Of a stretch of 64,000 nucleotides of DNA, positions 27,898-36,738 are shown piece after piece (the stretch's first letter is position 1; each line of letters begins with the position of its first letter). The stretch is from Hyphomicrobiaceae bacterium (GTDB lineage Bacteria > Pseudomonadota > Alphaproteobacteria > Rhizobiales > Hyphomicrobiaceae), in assembly GCA_041397645.1 (NCBI GenBank), contig JAWKWE010000004.1:124001-188000 (forward strand), written 5' to 3'. The notes beneath the pieces are model-generated. The model saw only the letters and a program-made list of their open reading frames with translations, was not told the origin of the DNA and searched no databases. The position numbers and the translations under genes were made by a program.

Positions 27898-28671
27898 TCA
27901 ACGTTCTGACGGTGATCTCGAAGACGCCATCCGCATCGATACGAACAACGTCAACAAGAGAAGACCCAACGTCAACGCCGACGCTAGTTCTCGCGGAAGA
28001 TTTAGTCCTCCATCATCTAGAGGCTTCGTGAGGAAATCTCCAAATGTCGCGCCAAACGGCCGCGTAAAGATAAACGCCAGCCAGAACAAGATCACGTCAT
28101 CCAACGCTGACAGATAGTGAAGGGCTACGACGACAGCGATAGCACCGGCCGCCACTAGTGCCCCTTGGATGAAACTCAAGCCCGCATCGTCGACGAGGTA
28201 GTCGCCAAAGGCTGTGCCCAGGCTGTTGGAAAAAAGCACAGCTATCCAAAACATGATCTCGTTTTCGCGACCGACCAATGGATCGACCCGCAAGCTACCC
28301 TTTCGCGCATACCAGACGGCAAGTGTAGCCGCCAGGGCTGTTATGAGGATAGCCGATCCTCCGATGTAACCGACACCCCAAGAACGATCCATAAAGTCGG
28401 AGACTTCTGTTCCAGCCGTCGTCGTCGCAACAATCGCCGTCCAAAACAGTAGCGGATGAAAATTGCTTGAGCGAATCTGAAAGAACAAGACAGTCGCGAG
28501 AATGGCAAAGGTGATCAAAAGACCGGCGTAGTAGCCCAGCCCCAGAGTCATCGAAATGAAATCCCCAGCCGTCTCCCCCAACGTCGTGGCCAGAATTTTC
28601 ATGATCCAAAATGCAAGCGTCACGTGCGCTACTTTGGATGCGGAAGGCGAGATCACTCCGTCAGGGTTCAT
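27898..28671 (-). CDS. COG4705-like membrane protein with four internal repeats
   Basis: A 257-residue inner-membrane protein with about eight helices arranged as four repeated two-helix units. Each unit carries a G-T/E-x-x-x-D signature: TLGETAGDF, TTAGTEVSDF, SLGTAFGDY, PFGATFGDF, each preceded by an F-W or K-I-L helix. This resembles COG4705, described only as uncharacterised membrane-anchored proteins. ATG 28671 has GGAGTGG upstream. A longer frame to 28830 would run across the terminator at 28742-28770, so it is rejected. It is convergent with the Lys/Ala-rich protein gene. Confidence 0.8.
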   Translation of the reverse strand: MNPDGVISPSASKVAHVTLAFWIMKILATTLGETAGDFISMTLGLGYYAGLLITFAILATVLFFQIRSSNFHPLLFWTAIVATTTAGTEVSDFMDRSWGVGYIGGSAILITALAATLAVWYARKGSLRVDPLVGRENEIMFWIAVLFSNSLGTAFGDYLVDDAGLSFIQGALVAAGAIAVVVALHYLSALDDVILFWLAFIFTRPFGATFGDFLTKPLDDGGLNLPRELASALTLGLLLLTLFVSMRMASSRSPSER

Positions 28672-28741
28672 GAATGTCCACTCCGATAGCAACAAATCAT
28701 TTTCGCCGACGGAGCGGCTGAAGACCTGTCTCAAACAAAAA

Positions 28742-28770
28742 GAGCGGCGTGGTCGAACGCCGCGCCGCTC
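28742..28770 (-). terminator. Rho-independent terminator after the 55-residue exported protein
   Basis: Stem gagcggcg / cgccgctc with partly paired inner bases; on the minus strand it is followed by a T run (the plus strand reads aaacaaaaag just to the left). It lies 25 bases beyond the stop of the small gene at 28796. Confidence 0.8.
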
Positions 28771-28795
28771 CCTTTGCCGGGTGCCCGGATTAACA

Positions 28796-28963
28796 TTACT
28801 TCTTTGCGACGCAGGCTTTAGCCTTTGCATCCCATGTCATACCAGCCGTCTTGGCGCATTCGGCCTTCGTCTTCGGCGCATCGGCAGCGTTGGCTGCAAC
28901 CGGAGCGGAGAGAGCAACGAGCACGCTTGCAAGCACTGCAGAACCCAGAACCTTGGAAAGCAT
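28796..28963 (-). CDS. Small exported protein, 55 residues
   Basis: Starts at ATG 28963 with AGGAGA upstream. A clear signal peptide (MLSKVLGSAVLASVLVAL) is cut after A-N-A. The mature part is about 28 residues and holds two cysteines (AECAKTAGMTWDAKAKACVAKK) spaced to form one disulfide. Similar short proteins are common in alphaproteobacteria; their function is unknown. It has its own terminator. Confidence 0.75.
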   Translation of the reverse strand: MLSKVLGSAVLASVLVALSAPVAANAADAPKTKAECAKTAGMTWDAKAKACVAKK

Positions 28964-29274
28964 AGTACGTCTCCTGATGATATTCGTTGGACCGGTCCGT
29001 TTGACCGGCTGGGCAAAATCTCTAACCCGGCAATAGCGACACGAATCTCGCCGCCAACATACGCTTCGGTAAGGCGGACTTTGCCTGTTAGGACATACCA
29101 AAAGTTAAGTTGTGCGCCACCATCGCGCTACAGCGAGCCGTCACTTGTTGCAGCGTCCCCAGCAGGCGTTTCGCCCTTCTGAGAACGAGTACTCCCGGGT
29201 GGATGGCACGATCGATCATCTGCCGCCCCAGGCGGTTGCTCTTAGCCGAAGCATTTAACAAACGAGGTTCGATC

Positions 29275-29520
29275 ATGAAGTCCATCATCTCCGCAGTTGC
29301 TGCTGCTTTCCTGCTCACTTCGGGCGCAGCTTTCGCCGCCGATCAGGCACCCACGACGGCAGCTCCTGCCACCCATGCGACGAAGACGACCAAGAAGCCC
29401 CACACGGCTTCGGTCCAGAGCGAAAAGTCGAAGAAGTGCTCGGCTGAAGCCGATGCTCAGAAGCTGCACGGCAAGGAGCGCAAGGCGTTCCGCAAGAGCT
29501 GCATGGCTAAGTCCGCCTAA
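29275..29520 (+). CDS. PsiF-repeat small exported protein
   Basis: An 81-residue protein. ATG 29275 has CGAGG upstream. The signal peptide (MKSIISAVAAAFLLTSGAAFA) is followed by a Thr/Ala/Lys-rich linker and a C-terminal psiF-type motif: KCSAEADAQKLHGKERKAFRKSC. E. coli PsiF is phosphate-starvation-inducible and of unknown function; similar control here is only a guess. A hairpin terminator lies 30 bases downstream. Confidence 0.8.
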   Translation: MKSIISAVAAAFLLTSGAAFAADQAPTTAAPATHATKTTKKPHTASVQSEKSKKCSAEADAQKLHGKERKAFRKSCMAKSA

Positions 29521-29549
29521 GGCTTCGCCTCTACAGGCTTTTGCCTAAA

Positions 29550-29588
29550 GGTTGCGCCGGCATGCTCTCCCAGTGGGCCGGCGCAACC
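29550..29588 (+). terminator. Hairpin terminator after the PsiF-like gene
   Basis: A perfect 12-bp stem (ggttgcgccggc / gccggcgcaacc) with a 15-base loop, followed by tgttgttt on the plus strand. The T run is broken, so termination efficiency is uncertain. Confidence 0.7.
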
Positions 29589-29744
29589 TGTTGTTTCGGA
29601 AGATCTCCGACTCTCATCGCTAACATCCGGACCCGCAGCTGCATCCCCCAGCCCTCTGGGCGCCGAGAACCGCTTTTCGCGGCGCGATGACGACTTGACG
29701 AGCGACATGGTGGGTGGATTCTGCTAGATGCTGGAGGGTGATCG

Positions 29745-30431
29745 GTGAGCGAGATGCGAATACTTGTTATTGAAGACGACTCCCAAACTGCAAATTTCGT
29801 CCGTCAGGGCCTTGTCGACGACGGCCATAGCGTCGATGTCGCGCGTGATGGCTCGGAAGGTTTGAAACTGTCCGTCGTCAATCCTTATGACGTGTTGGTC
29901 GTCGACCGAATGCTTCCTGGTCTGGATGGCCTCTCCATCGTCAAGGAACTGCGCCGCGCCGAAGTCAATTCATCTGTGCTTTTCATCACTTCACTAGGCG
30001 GTATCGACGATAGGGTCGAAGGCCTCGAAGGCGGCGGCGACGATTATCTAGTCAAGCCATTCGCACTTGCCGAACTGAAGGCGCGCGTCAACGCCCTCGG
30101 CCGCAGGCCGGCTATCAAATCCGAAGAGACGGTTCTTCGCGTGGCCGATCTTGAGCTTCATCTAATCCGCCGCGAGGTGATCCGTGCCGGACAAACCATC
30201 GAATTGCAGCCGCGTGAATTCAAGCTGCTTGAAGTTTTAATGCGAAACAAGGGCCGCGTGCTCACACGTTCGATGCTCTTGGAGCAGGTCTGGGATTTTC
30301 ACTTCGATCCCAAGACCAGCATTGTCGAGACGCACATCAGCCGGTTGCGGGCAAAGGTAGATCGCGCCTTCGACAAACCACTGATACGAACGTTGAGAGG
30401 CGCTGGTTACGCAATCAATGACTACGCATAG
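29745..30431 (+). CDS. OmpR-family response regulator
   Basis: 228 residues: a receiver domain (EDDSQ acidic pocket, phospho-acceptor Asp in VVDRMLPGLDG, Lys in VKPFAL) and a C-terminal winged helix (LQPREFKLLEVLMRNKGRVLTR...VETHISRLRAKVD). The start is GTG 29745 with GGAGGG six bases upstream; ATG 29754 is the alternative. The kinase gene overlaps its end by 14 bases, so they form a pair. Its layout resembles CusR/TctD-type regulators; the signal is unknown. Confidence 0.93.
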   Translation: MSEMRILVIEDDSQTANFVRQGLVDDGHSVDVARDGSEGLKLSVVNPYDVLVVDRMLPGLDGLSIVKELRRAEVNSSVLFITSLGGIDDRVEGLEGGGDDYLVKPFALAELKARVNALGRRPAIKSEETVLRVADLELHLIRREVIRAGQTIELQPREFKLLEVLMRNKGRVLTRSMLLEQVWDFHFDPKTSIVETHISRLRAKVDRAFDKPLIRTLRGAGYAINDYA

Positions 30432-31818
30432 ACTGACCCGGCGCACTGCATTTCGCGTTGCGGCCACATTTGCCGGTCTCTTCGCCGTAACGATGAGTTC
30501 TATTTTCGCAATCCTCTATCTCGTCATCAGCACAGACCTGACGAACACCCTCAAAGATCAGATTGATGACCTGCGCGAGACCTTCGTCGAAGTGGGTGCC
30601 ACCGGCGGACGCAGCGGCCTTGCCGCAACTGTTGCGCGCCATGCCAACGCCACACAGCCCGACGACAACATCGTGCTTCTGACCGACCTAGACGGCAACT
30701 ATCTCGCCGGAAACATTCTCGCCATTCCACGCTTCCATTCCTGGAAGACCATCGCCTGGTCCAAGCTTCCGTTTCTGCGACGCTCTACCCAGAACACAAG
30801 CAGCGATGCGGTATTGGGAAGCTGGACCAAGTTGAAGAATGGCTATCTGTTCGTTGCAGGTGGCAATGGCGACATCAAAGACGTGCAGGCGATACTTCTC
30901 GACGGCCTCGGTTGGGCCGTGGGACTTACCGCCTTCTGCGCCGTTCTCGGCGGTCTCATTCTTGGTTTAAGCGCACAACGGCGCGTCGACGCGATGGAGA
31001 GTGTTCTAGACTCATTTGCTCACGGCAACCTCTCCGTCCGGATCCGCAGAAGTGCGTCACGCGATGATCTCGACCATGTCGCCGAGCTCATCAACAGCAC
31101 GCTGGACCGCCTGCAAACCCTGATCGGCAGCGTCAAACAGGTTACAACAGACATCGCCCACGACCTGCGCACGCCCATCAGCAGGATTCGCCAGAAACTC
31201 GAACTTGCGCAGCAGTCCCAATCTTCCGACCCCACGCACTATCAGGCCGCCATCGACACGGCACTCGACGACATCGATCAAGTCGTCGAAACGTTCGAAG
31301 CCCTGCTTCGCATCGCCGAAGTAAGCTCAGGAGCCCGCAAAGCCCGTTTCGTTGATGTAGACCTCAAGACAGTTCTGGATCACGTCATTGAAGCGCTCGA
31401 ACCGGTCGCTGAAGATCACGAGCATCGGCTCGTATCAAAAATTGACAGATCAATACGGGCACACATCAAAGCCGATCGCCAACTATTGAATCAGCTGTTC
31501 GTCAATCTATTGGAAAACTCAATCCGTCATTGTCCATCCGGCTCCCGCATCACGATATCTCTCAATCGTTCGAATGATGACATCACCGTGCACGTTTCTG
31601 ACAACGGGCCCGGCATCCCCGAAGCTGAGCGCGCCAATGTTCTGCGTCCCCTCTATCGTCTGGAAAAAAGTCGGACAACGCCAGGTAGCGGGCTGGGATT
31701 AAGCCTTGCGTCTGCGATAACCGATCTGCATGAAGGAACGCTGTCACTGCACGATAACGCACCAGGCCTCGACGTCTGCGTACGCTTCCATGCCAATGCC
31801 GCGGAAGCGAGCATCTAA
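30418..31818 (+). CDS. Sensor histidine kinase, partner of the OmpR-type regulator
   Basis: 466 residues. Helix 1 is at about 15-40, a periplasmic loop at 41-160, helix 2 at 161-185, then HAMP, HisKA (DIAHDLRTPISRIRQKLE) and HATPase with N box (NLLENSIRHCPSG), G1 (DNGPGIPEAE) and G2 (GSGLGLSLA). It phosphorylates the regulator encoded by the overlapping upstream gene. The periplasmic loop has no recognised sensor fold. Confidence 0.92.
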   Translation: MTTHRLTRRTAFRVAATFAGLFAVTMSSIFAILYLVISTDLTNTLKDQIDDLRETFVEVGATGGRSGLAATVARHANATQPDDNIVLLTDLDGNYLAGNILAIPRFHSWKTIAWSKLPFLRRSTQNTSSDAVLGSWTKLKNGYLFVAGGNGDIKDVQAILLDGLGWAVGLTAFCAVLGGLILGLSAQRRVDAMESVLDSFAHGNLSVRIRRSASRDDLDHVAELINSTLDRLQTLIGSVKQVTTDIAHDLRTPISRIRQKLELAQQSQSSDPTHYQAAIDTALDDIDQVVETFEALLRIAEVSSGARKARFVDVDLKTVLDHVIEALEPVAEDHEHRLVSKIDRSIRAHIKADRQLLNQLFVNLLENSIRHCPSGSRITISLNRSNDDITVHVSDNGPGIPEAERANVLRPLYRLEKSRTTPGSGLGLSLASAITDLHEGTLSLHDNAPGLDVCVRFHANAAEASI

Positions 31819-31845
31819 GCGCGTGCGTCGCGTACGCGGCTTGGA

Positions 31846-33378
31846 TCATTTCAGCATTGCGACCACATCGGCATGACCGAACGCGAGGGCAATATCGCTT
31901 GCTTTCTCGCGCTTTTTGTTGCGCAGCGAAAGATCGGCACCGGCAGATAGAAGTTGCTTCACGATGGCCGCGTTGCCTTCCTGGGCTGCAAACATCATCG
32001 CGGAATAGCCCATCGCATTGCGCGCGTTCACGTCGACGTTCATCGCGATGAGTTGCGCGACCACATCCGGCATGTTCGACTTGGCTGCAAGCATCAGTGC
32101 CGTATTTCCATTGTTGTTCGCTTTGTCAACTGTCCGGATGTTTTCGAGGAGGACTGGCGCGGCATCACGCACGCCCCGCGCCAACGCGCGCATGAGCGGT
32201 GTATCTCCATTCTCGTCAGCGACTTCGACGTCCGCTCCCTGGGCGACCAGATAGCGTATTGCTCCCTCATTGCCCTTGTCGGCCGCAAACCAAAGCGCCG
32301 TCTCGCCTCTCGCTGTCCTAGAGTCGAAAGCCACGCCTTGCGATCCAAGAGAACCAAGAACACGGGCGTCGCAACTTTCAGCCGCTCGCATCAAGAGCGT
32401 CTGTCCATTCATTTCCTGTCCGGCGCGCGCACCTTTGGAGACGAGGTTGGCGACCATGTCGGCGTCGCACGCGCGCGTCGCCATGTCGAGGACGGTTGCG
32501 CCAGCCGCGTCGCGCCTATTTACATCGGCCCCCATAGCGACGAGCCTGGCAACTACTGCGCCACGCTTGTTTGAGGCCGCCATCATGAGCGGCGACTCCC
32601 GTCGATTGTTCATGGCATCGACGTTCGCACCAGCGGCTGCGAGAGCCTCGACAATCGCTAAGTGCCCGGCCATGGCTGCAACAGCGAGCGCTGTGTTGCC
32701 GGCAGCGTCTTTCTGTTCCAGTTCGACCTTGGCGGCGATGAAACGCACAACCAATTTCTCCCGGCCGCGCCAAGCCGCGTCGACGAATGGAGGCATGGTG
32801 CCGTCTGCTATTGCAGAGGATGTGAGCAACTCGGGCGAAAGCTCGGAACGTGCGCCAGCCTTCTTGGCGGTCTCTGCCTGGCGTTCCGGATGGACCGCTT
32901 GATTTTCTGTAACGGTTCGTTCTTTTGCGCCGCGAGCGGTATTGATCTCCGCCAAAAGCCTGATCGCCTGTTCGTGGTGCGCGAGTGCCGCCGCATTCAG
33001 CCAGTTACGCGCGGCCGCAACATTGACGGCCGCACCTCTGCCCGACAGATACATCGTGCCGAGACTATAGGCTGCACGGATATGACCACCTTCGGCGGCG
33101 CGCTTCATCCATTTGAAGGCAAGTGCGTCGTCCTGTGCGACCCCACGCCCGGCACGATAGAGCGAAGCCAATTGATATTGTGCTTCAACGTCGCCGGCTT
33201 TGGCGCGACGCTGGAGCAGGGCGGCCGCCTTATCGAAAGCACCAGATCGCAGAGCACTATCGATCGCAGCCTCACCCGGTTGTGGTGTTGCCGATTGCGC
33301 GCGGATATCCCCCGCCGAATGGAAGATCGTGGCGACACCTAACGAAATCATCGAGGCATAAAGCTTAAGCCGTTCCAT
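31846..33378 (-). CDS. Exported Sel1-repeat plus ankyrin-repeat protein
   Basis: 510 residues. A signal peptide (SMISLGVATIFHSAGDIRAQ) is followed by Sel1-like repeats at about 55-135 (e.g. YQLASLYRAGRGVAQDDALAFKW) and ankyrin repeats at about 205-500 (e.g. GNTALAVAAMAGHLAIVEALAAAGANVD). Both repeat types bind proteins, so a scaffold or chaperone role in the periplasm is likely. ATG 33378 lies 14 bases inside the end of the upstream FAD/Fe-S oxidoreductase gene, so the two are probably one operon and may share a function. Confidence 0.88.
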   Translation of the reverse strand: MERLKLYASMISLGVATIFHSAGDIRAQSATPQPGEAAIDSALRSGAFDKAAALLQRRAKAGDVEAQYQLASLYRAGRGVAQDDALAFKWMKRAAEGGHIRAAYSLGTMYLSGRGAAVNVAAARNWLNAAALAHHEQAIRLLAEINTARGAKERTVTENQAVHPERQAETAKKAGARSELSPELLTSSAIADGTMPPFVDAAWRGREKLVVRFIAAKVELEQKDAAGNTALAVAAMAGHLAIVEALAAAGANVDAMNNRRESPLMMAASNKRGAVVARLVAMGADVNRRDAAGATVLDMATRACDADMVANLVSKGARAGQEMNGQTLLMRAAESCDARVLGSLGSQGVAFDSRTARGETALWFAADKGNEGAIRYLVAQGADVEVADENGDTPLMRALARGVRDAAPVLLENIRTVDKANNNGNTALMLAAKSNMPDVVAQLIAMNVDVNARNAMGYSAMMFAAQEGNAAIVKQLLSAGADLSLRNKKREKASDIALAFGHADVVAMLK

Positions 33379-34666
33379 ACTTCGTCTCTATCTTAACACC
33401 CATGCTCCTCAGGAAATCGGTCGGGAGTATGCCACCGGCACACACGATCACCGCATCGTTGGGCCAGACCTTCTGCTGGCCACCGCATGCGAGCACCACG
33501 CGATCCGGCAGGATCTGAGTGACCTGCGAAGAAAGCAGCACCTCAATGCGGTGCTTTCGCACCGCCACCTCAATGGCGTTACGATTTTTCGTCTTTGCTC
33601 GTGCAAAGCCATCGCCGCGATAAGACAGCGCCACGCGCGTTCCCGGTTCAGCCGCGAGGCTTAACGCAGCTTCGAGCGCGCTGTCTCCACCGCCGACGAC
33701 GAGCACGCTCTTCCCCCGATATTGTACAGGGTCCACCAGACGGTAGACGACTTTCGGCAGGTCCTCGCCCGCGACGCCAAGCTTGCGCGGCGTTCCCCGG
33801 CGGCCAACGGCAAGCAGCACCGCGCGCGTCAGATAGTTGCGTTGAGTTGTCGTCAGCGAAAATCCGCCCTCGATGACGTTTACTGCCTCGACACGCTCAC
33901 GCTCGCGAATTCGCAGGCCGGCATCGCGCACGACTTTGTGCAGGAAGCTCATCAGCTTTTCCTTGCTCACCTCCTTGAAGGACATCTCTCCTGCAAGCGG
34001 CAGCACAGCCGGGGCAGTCATTACCACTTTCCCGCGCGGAAAATGCGCAATCGTTCCGCCGAGCGTCTCCTGCTCCAGGGTCACAAATCGCAGTCGCCGC
34101 TCAATAGCTCCGAGACTGGCTGAAATGCCCGCCGGACCGCTTCCCACAATCACGACATCGAGAAAGCCCGCCCGGCTCGGCGGTAGCTGCGCAATTGACG
34201 CTATTGCTTGCCGGCCCTGTTCGACCGCGTTTCTGATCAGGCCCATACCGCCAAGCTCTCCGGCGATGTAGATGCCTGGAACATTTGTCGCGAAATCCGG
34301 CCCGACCGAGGGCAAATCAACACCGCGTGTCGACGTTCCAAACACGAGCGAAATGGCGCCGCGCGGACATGCTGTCTTGCACGCTCCGTGACCAATACAA
34401 TTGGACGGCGCCACCAACTCAGCCTTACCGTCGATAATCCCTAGAATATCTCCCTCGGGACAAGCGTTGATGCAAGCCCTGCAGCCCACGCACAAACTCT
34501 GGTCGATGACCGGATGCAAAGATGCGGGCTCTAGCAGCCCCACCTCCTTAGCTTCGGCCAGAACCCTAAGACTTCTCACCTCAGCCCTGCGTCGCGAGAG
34601 GAGATAGCCGCCCCAAATCGCTATCAGCGGTAGCCCATAAAAGATGACAATTGGATCGACGGTCAT
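33365..34666 (-). CDS. Membrane-anchored FAD/NAD(P) oxidoreductase with two ferredoxin clusters
   Basis: 433 residues. One N-terminal membrane helix (IVIFYGLPLIAIWGGYLL), then a ferredoxin domain at about 50-110, then a thioredoxin-reductase-like FAD/NAD(P) part (VVIVGSGPAGISA and VLVVGGGDSALEAA). The first cluster motif is complete (CVGCRACINACP). The second reads CIGHGACKTACP, with His in place of the second Cys; I believe this variant is common in this family. It could pass electrons between NAD(P)H and a membrane or periplasmic partner. ATG 34666 is chosen; a longer frame to 34786 is unlike the family. It is 25 bases downstream of the CcmI-like gene. Confidence 0.88.
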   Translation of the reverse strand: MTVDPIVIFYGLPLIAIWGGYLLSRRRAEVRSLRVLAEAKEVGLLEPASLHPVIDQSLCVGCRACINACPEGDILGIIDGKAELVAPSNCIGHGACKTACPRGAISLVFGTSTRGVDLPSVGPDFATNVPGIYIAGELGGMGLIRNAVEQGRQAIASIAQLPPSRAGFLDVVIVGSGPAGISASLGAIERRLRFVTLEQETLGGTIAHFPRGKVVMTAPAVLPLAGEMSFKEVSKEKLMSFLHKVVRDAGLRIRERERVEAVNVIEGGFSLTTTQRNYLTRAVLLAVGRRGTPRKLGVAGEDLPKVVYRLVDPVQYRGKSVLVVGGGDSALEAALSLAAEPGTRVALSYRGDGFARAKTKNRNAIEVAVRKHRIEVLLSSQVTQILPDRVVLACGGQQKVWPNDAVIVCAGGILPTDFLRSMGVKIETKYGTA

Positions 34667-34691
34667 GCTGCTATCGCACCAGCCACCAAGC

Positions 34692-35396
34692 TCAGTTCGC
34701 CGTCGCGCCGGGATGCGTCGTCGCATCAGACGCGGGTGCGGAAGGACTAATCGGCACAGAAGGTCTATCAGCTTGTTGTGCGACACCCGTTGGCGCGGCC
34801 TTTTCCTTGGCCAGACTCAACGCCTGCTTCAGCTCCGCGTTCTCCGGCTCAATCTGCAAGGCATGTTCATAGGCCTTCACTGCGTCCGCGGGACGTTGCG
34901 TATTAAGATACGACCAGCCCAGCATCGTCCAACCCTTGACATCATCTGGGCTGGCCTCCAGTCGCTGTACGAGGCGAGAAATCATGGTCTCGACATCTGG
35001 CAGAGACGGATTTGCCGCCGCGCCTCCTTCCCCCTCGCTCAGCGCAGCGATGGTTTGTTGTTTATCGGCAATTCGCGCGGCATAGGCCCGAAGAGAGTCT
35101 AGAGCACGCGCGCTCCTCTCCTCGTCACTCTTGTCCTCCATGCTGAAGGATGTTTCGGCACTCGCTGTCGCTGTTGTCGGGGCGTAGCGAGCCCAAGAGA
35201 TTTGATCATTGCCTAGGAGAAACGTAATCGCTGACACGCTAGCGAGCATGATCATCATGCTGTTTGCGAAAACGGGACGCGCTCTCACCCATCGCAACAA
35301 AAGCTTCAGACCGTTGTTGAAACGCAGAATACTGAGAACCGCAAAGAGCGTTGCGGCAACGGAACCAAAAATCGCAAAAGTCAGATCGAATGGCAT
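34692..35396 (-). CDS. TPR protein resembling the C-terminal part of CcmI
   Basis: 234 residues. There are two membrane helices (about 5-25 and 46-66), then a linker and a TPR block (VETMISRLVQRLEASPDDVKGWTMLGWSYL) close to the CcmI/CycH TPR of the cytochrome c maturation system, which hands apocytochromes to the haem lyase. ATG 35396 has GAGAGG six bases upstream. A role in handling the many apocytochromes encoded next door is a reasonable inference. It is the first gene of the minus-strand unit, divergent from the cytochrome b gene. Confidence 0.75.
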   Translation of the reverse strand: MPFDLTFAIFGSVAATLFAVLSILRFNNGLKLLLRWVRARPVFANSMMIMLASVSAITFLLGNDQISWARYAPTTATASAETSFSMEDKSDEERSARALDSLRAYAARIADKQQTIAALSEGEGGAAANPSLPDVETMISRLVQRLEASPDDVKGWTMLGWSYLNTQRPADAVKAYEHALQIEPENAELKQALSLAKEKAAPTGVAQQADRPSVPISPSAPASDATTHPGATAN

Positions 35397-35714
35397 AGCG
35401 CCTCTCCCATCGCACAACAAAATGCTCAAGCTGCTCCGTCGCGCGAACGCGCGAAATCGTAAGCGGCTAGTGATGGCTCGATGCATACCCGCGTCGAAAA
35501 CGCGAAGCGGCGCCGCTTATTCCCGAACCATCTCACACATGACGTTCTTGTCATTTGTTTTAGCTCACGAAAGCTTCGTCGCGCGTCACGGTCCCGCCAC
35601 GATTAAAGTGCTGTCAATGAGCCGTCGAGCGCGACTGCATACCCAAATCGCAGCGAATGTTCGGCATGAATTTGAAAGCTGTCATTCGCATCACCATCGT
35701 TCAAATCGCGAGGG
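35397..35714. promoter_or_regulatory. Divergent intergenic region, 318 bases
   Basis: This separates the CcmI-like/oxidoreductase unit (minus) from the cytochrome unit (plus), so it should hold two promoters. I see no convincing -35/-10 pair, FNR-type box or hairpin. No frame inside has a credible start. Confidence 0.5.
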
Positions 35715-36719
35715 ATGCAATTGCCAAATTCCGCTACAATGGATATCGGTGCAGATGCGATCCGTGAAGGGTTCGGAGTGTTGCCTCCGCCTCTTCCGCC
35801 CCAGCTTCAAGACTCCTGGAACGCATCACGCAAGCCGAATGCGTTACGACAAAAAGGCTTCGCGCATTATCTGAAACGCCCGTTACTGCAAGCAGGCCCG
35901 CTGCTATTCGCCGTCGGCGTCGTTGGCGCCCTCGTATACGCATGGACTGTCCGAGACGAAGGCCATTGGACTGCCGAGAACGGCCTTGGCTATGCACTTG
36001 GCATCATTGGGAGCGTAATGATGCTTGCGGTCTTTCTTTACCCGATGCGCAAGCGGTTCCCGTCCTTAGACTTCCTTGGTCGAGTGAGCTGGCTTTTTCG
36101 CCTCCACATGATCCTGGGTATCCTTGGGCCAATGCTCATCATTTTACACTGCAATTTTAGACTCGGATCGATGAATAGCCGCCTAGCGCTCTTCACTATG
36201 TTGACCGTAGTCGCAAGCGGCATCGTCGGGCGCTATCTCTACTCACAGGTGCACCGCGGCTTGTACGGGCGACGAGCCGAGGCGCGCGACATTCTCGAAG
36301 ACATCGAGATTCTGAAAGACCAACTCGGTCTCGATGTTTCTGGCTCCGGCACCGTTTTTTCCGCTCTCGATCGACTGAACAATGCTGTTTCGCGGCCACG
36401 AAAATCGACACTGAGCGCTTTGACCTCTGCCGCCACGATCGGCATACGCGCACATTTCATCCAACAAAGCGTCATGCGAGACGCAACAAAAGCGATTCAG
36501 CGGAACGCTCGCAAGAACCGTTGGTCACGGCGTCGGCGGCGCGAACAGATCGCAACATTTCGTTTACATGCGAAAACCTACTTTGCCGCCGTAAAGAAGG
36601 CTGAGCGGCTTGCACTTTTCGAACGGCTCTTCGCGCTTTGGCACATCCTGCATATGCCGCTGTTCATTATGCTGGTCATGTCGGTTATCTTCCACATCGT
36701 TGCCGTTCACCGATACTGA
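35715..36719 (+). CDS. Four-helix membrane b-type cytochrome (module A)
   Basis: 334 residues. Four main helices lie at about 57-76, 91-110, 127-148 with 160-178, and a C-terminal helix at 308-330. A long basic cytoplasmic or periplasmic loop (about 185-295, Arg/Lys rich) separates the last two. Histidines suited to bind two b haems are in LFRLHMILGILGPMLIILHCN and WHILHMPLF...IFHIVAVHR. It has the same arrangement as the protein at 49409, so they are paralogues. It could pass electrons across the inner membrane or from quinol to periplasmic cytochromes. The start at ATG 35715 is weakly supported (AGG very close); ATG 35739 is an alternative. Confidence 0.8.
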   Translation: MQLPNSATMDIGADAIREGFGVLPPPLPPQLQDSWNASRKPNALRQKGFAHYLKRPLLQAGPLLFAVGVVGALVYAWTVRDEGHWTAENGLGYALGIIGSVMMLAVFLYPMRKRFPSLDFLGRVSWLFRLHMILGILGPMLIILHCNFRLGSMNSRLALFTMLTVVASGIVGRYLYSQVHRGLYGRRAEARDILEDIEILKDQLGLDVSGSGTVFSALDRLNNAVSRPRKSTLSALTSAATIGIRAHFIQQSVMRDATKAIQRNARKNRWSRRRRREQIATFRLHAKTYFAAVKKAERLALFERLFALWHILHMPLFIMLVMSVIFHIVAVHRY

Positions 36720-36738
36720 TGACGCCCTGGCTACCGCG

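Noticed and set aside
28672..28830. N-terminal extension of the COG4705-like protein
   Set aside because: It would cross a clear terminator at 28742-28770 and adds an Arg-rich stretch; ATG 28671 has a good ribosome site.
31819..31840. Imperfect hairpin between the kinase and ankyrin genes
   Set aside because: Weak stem with a mismatch and no T run; not called as a terminator.
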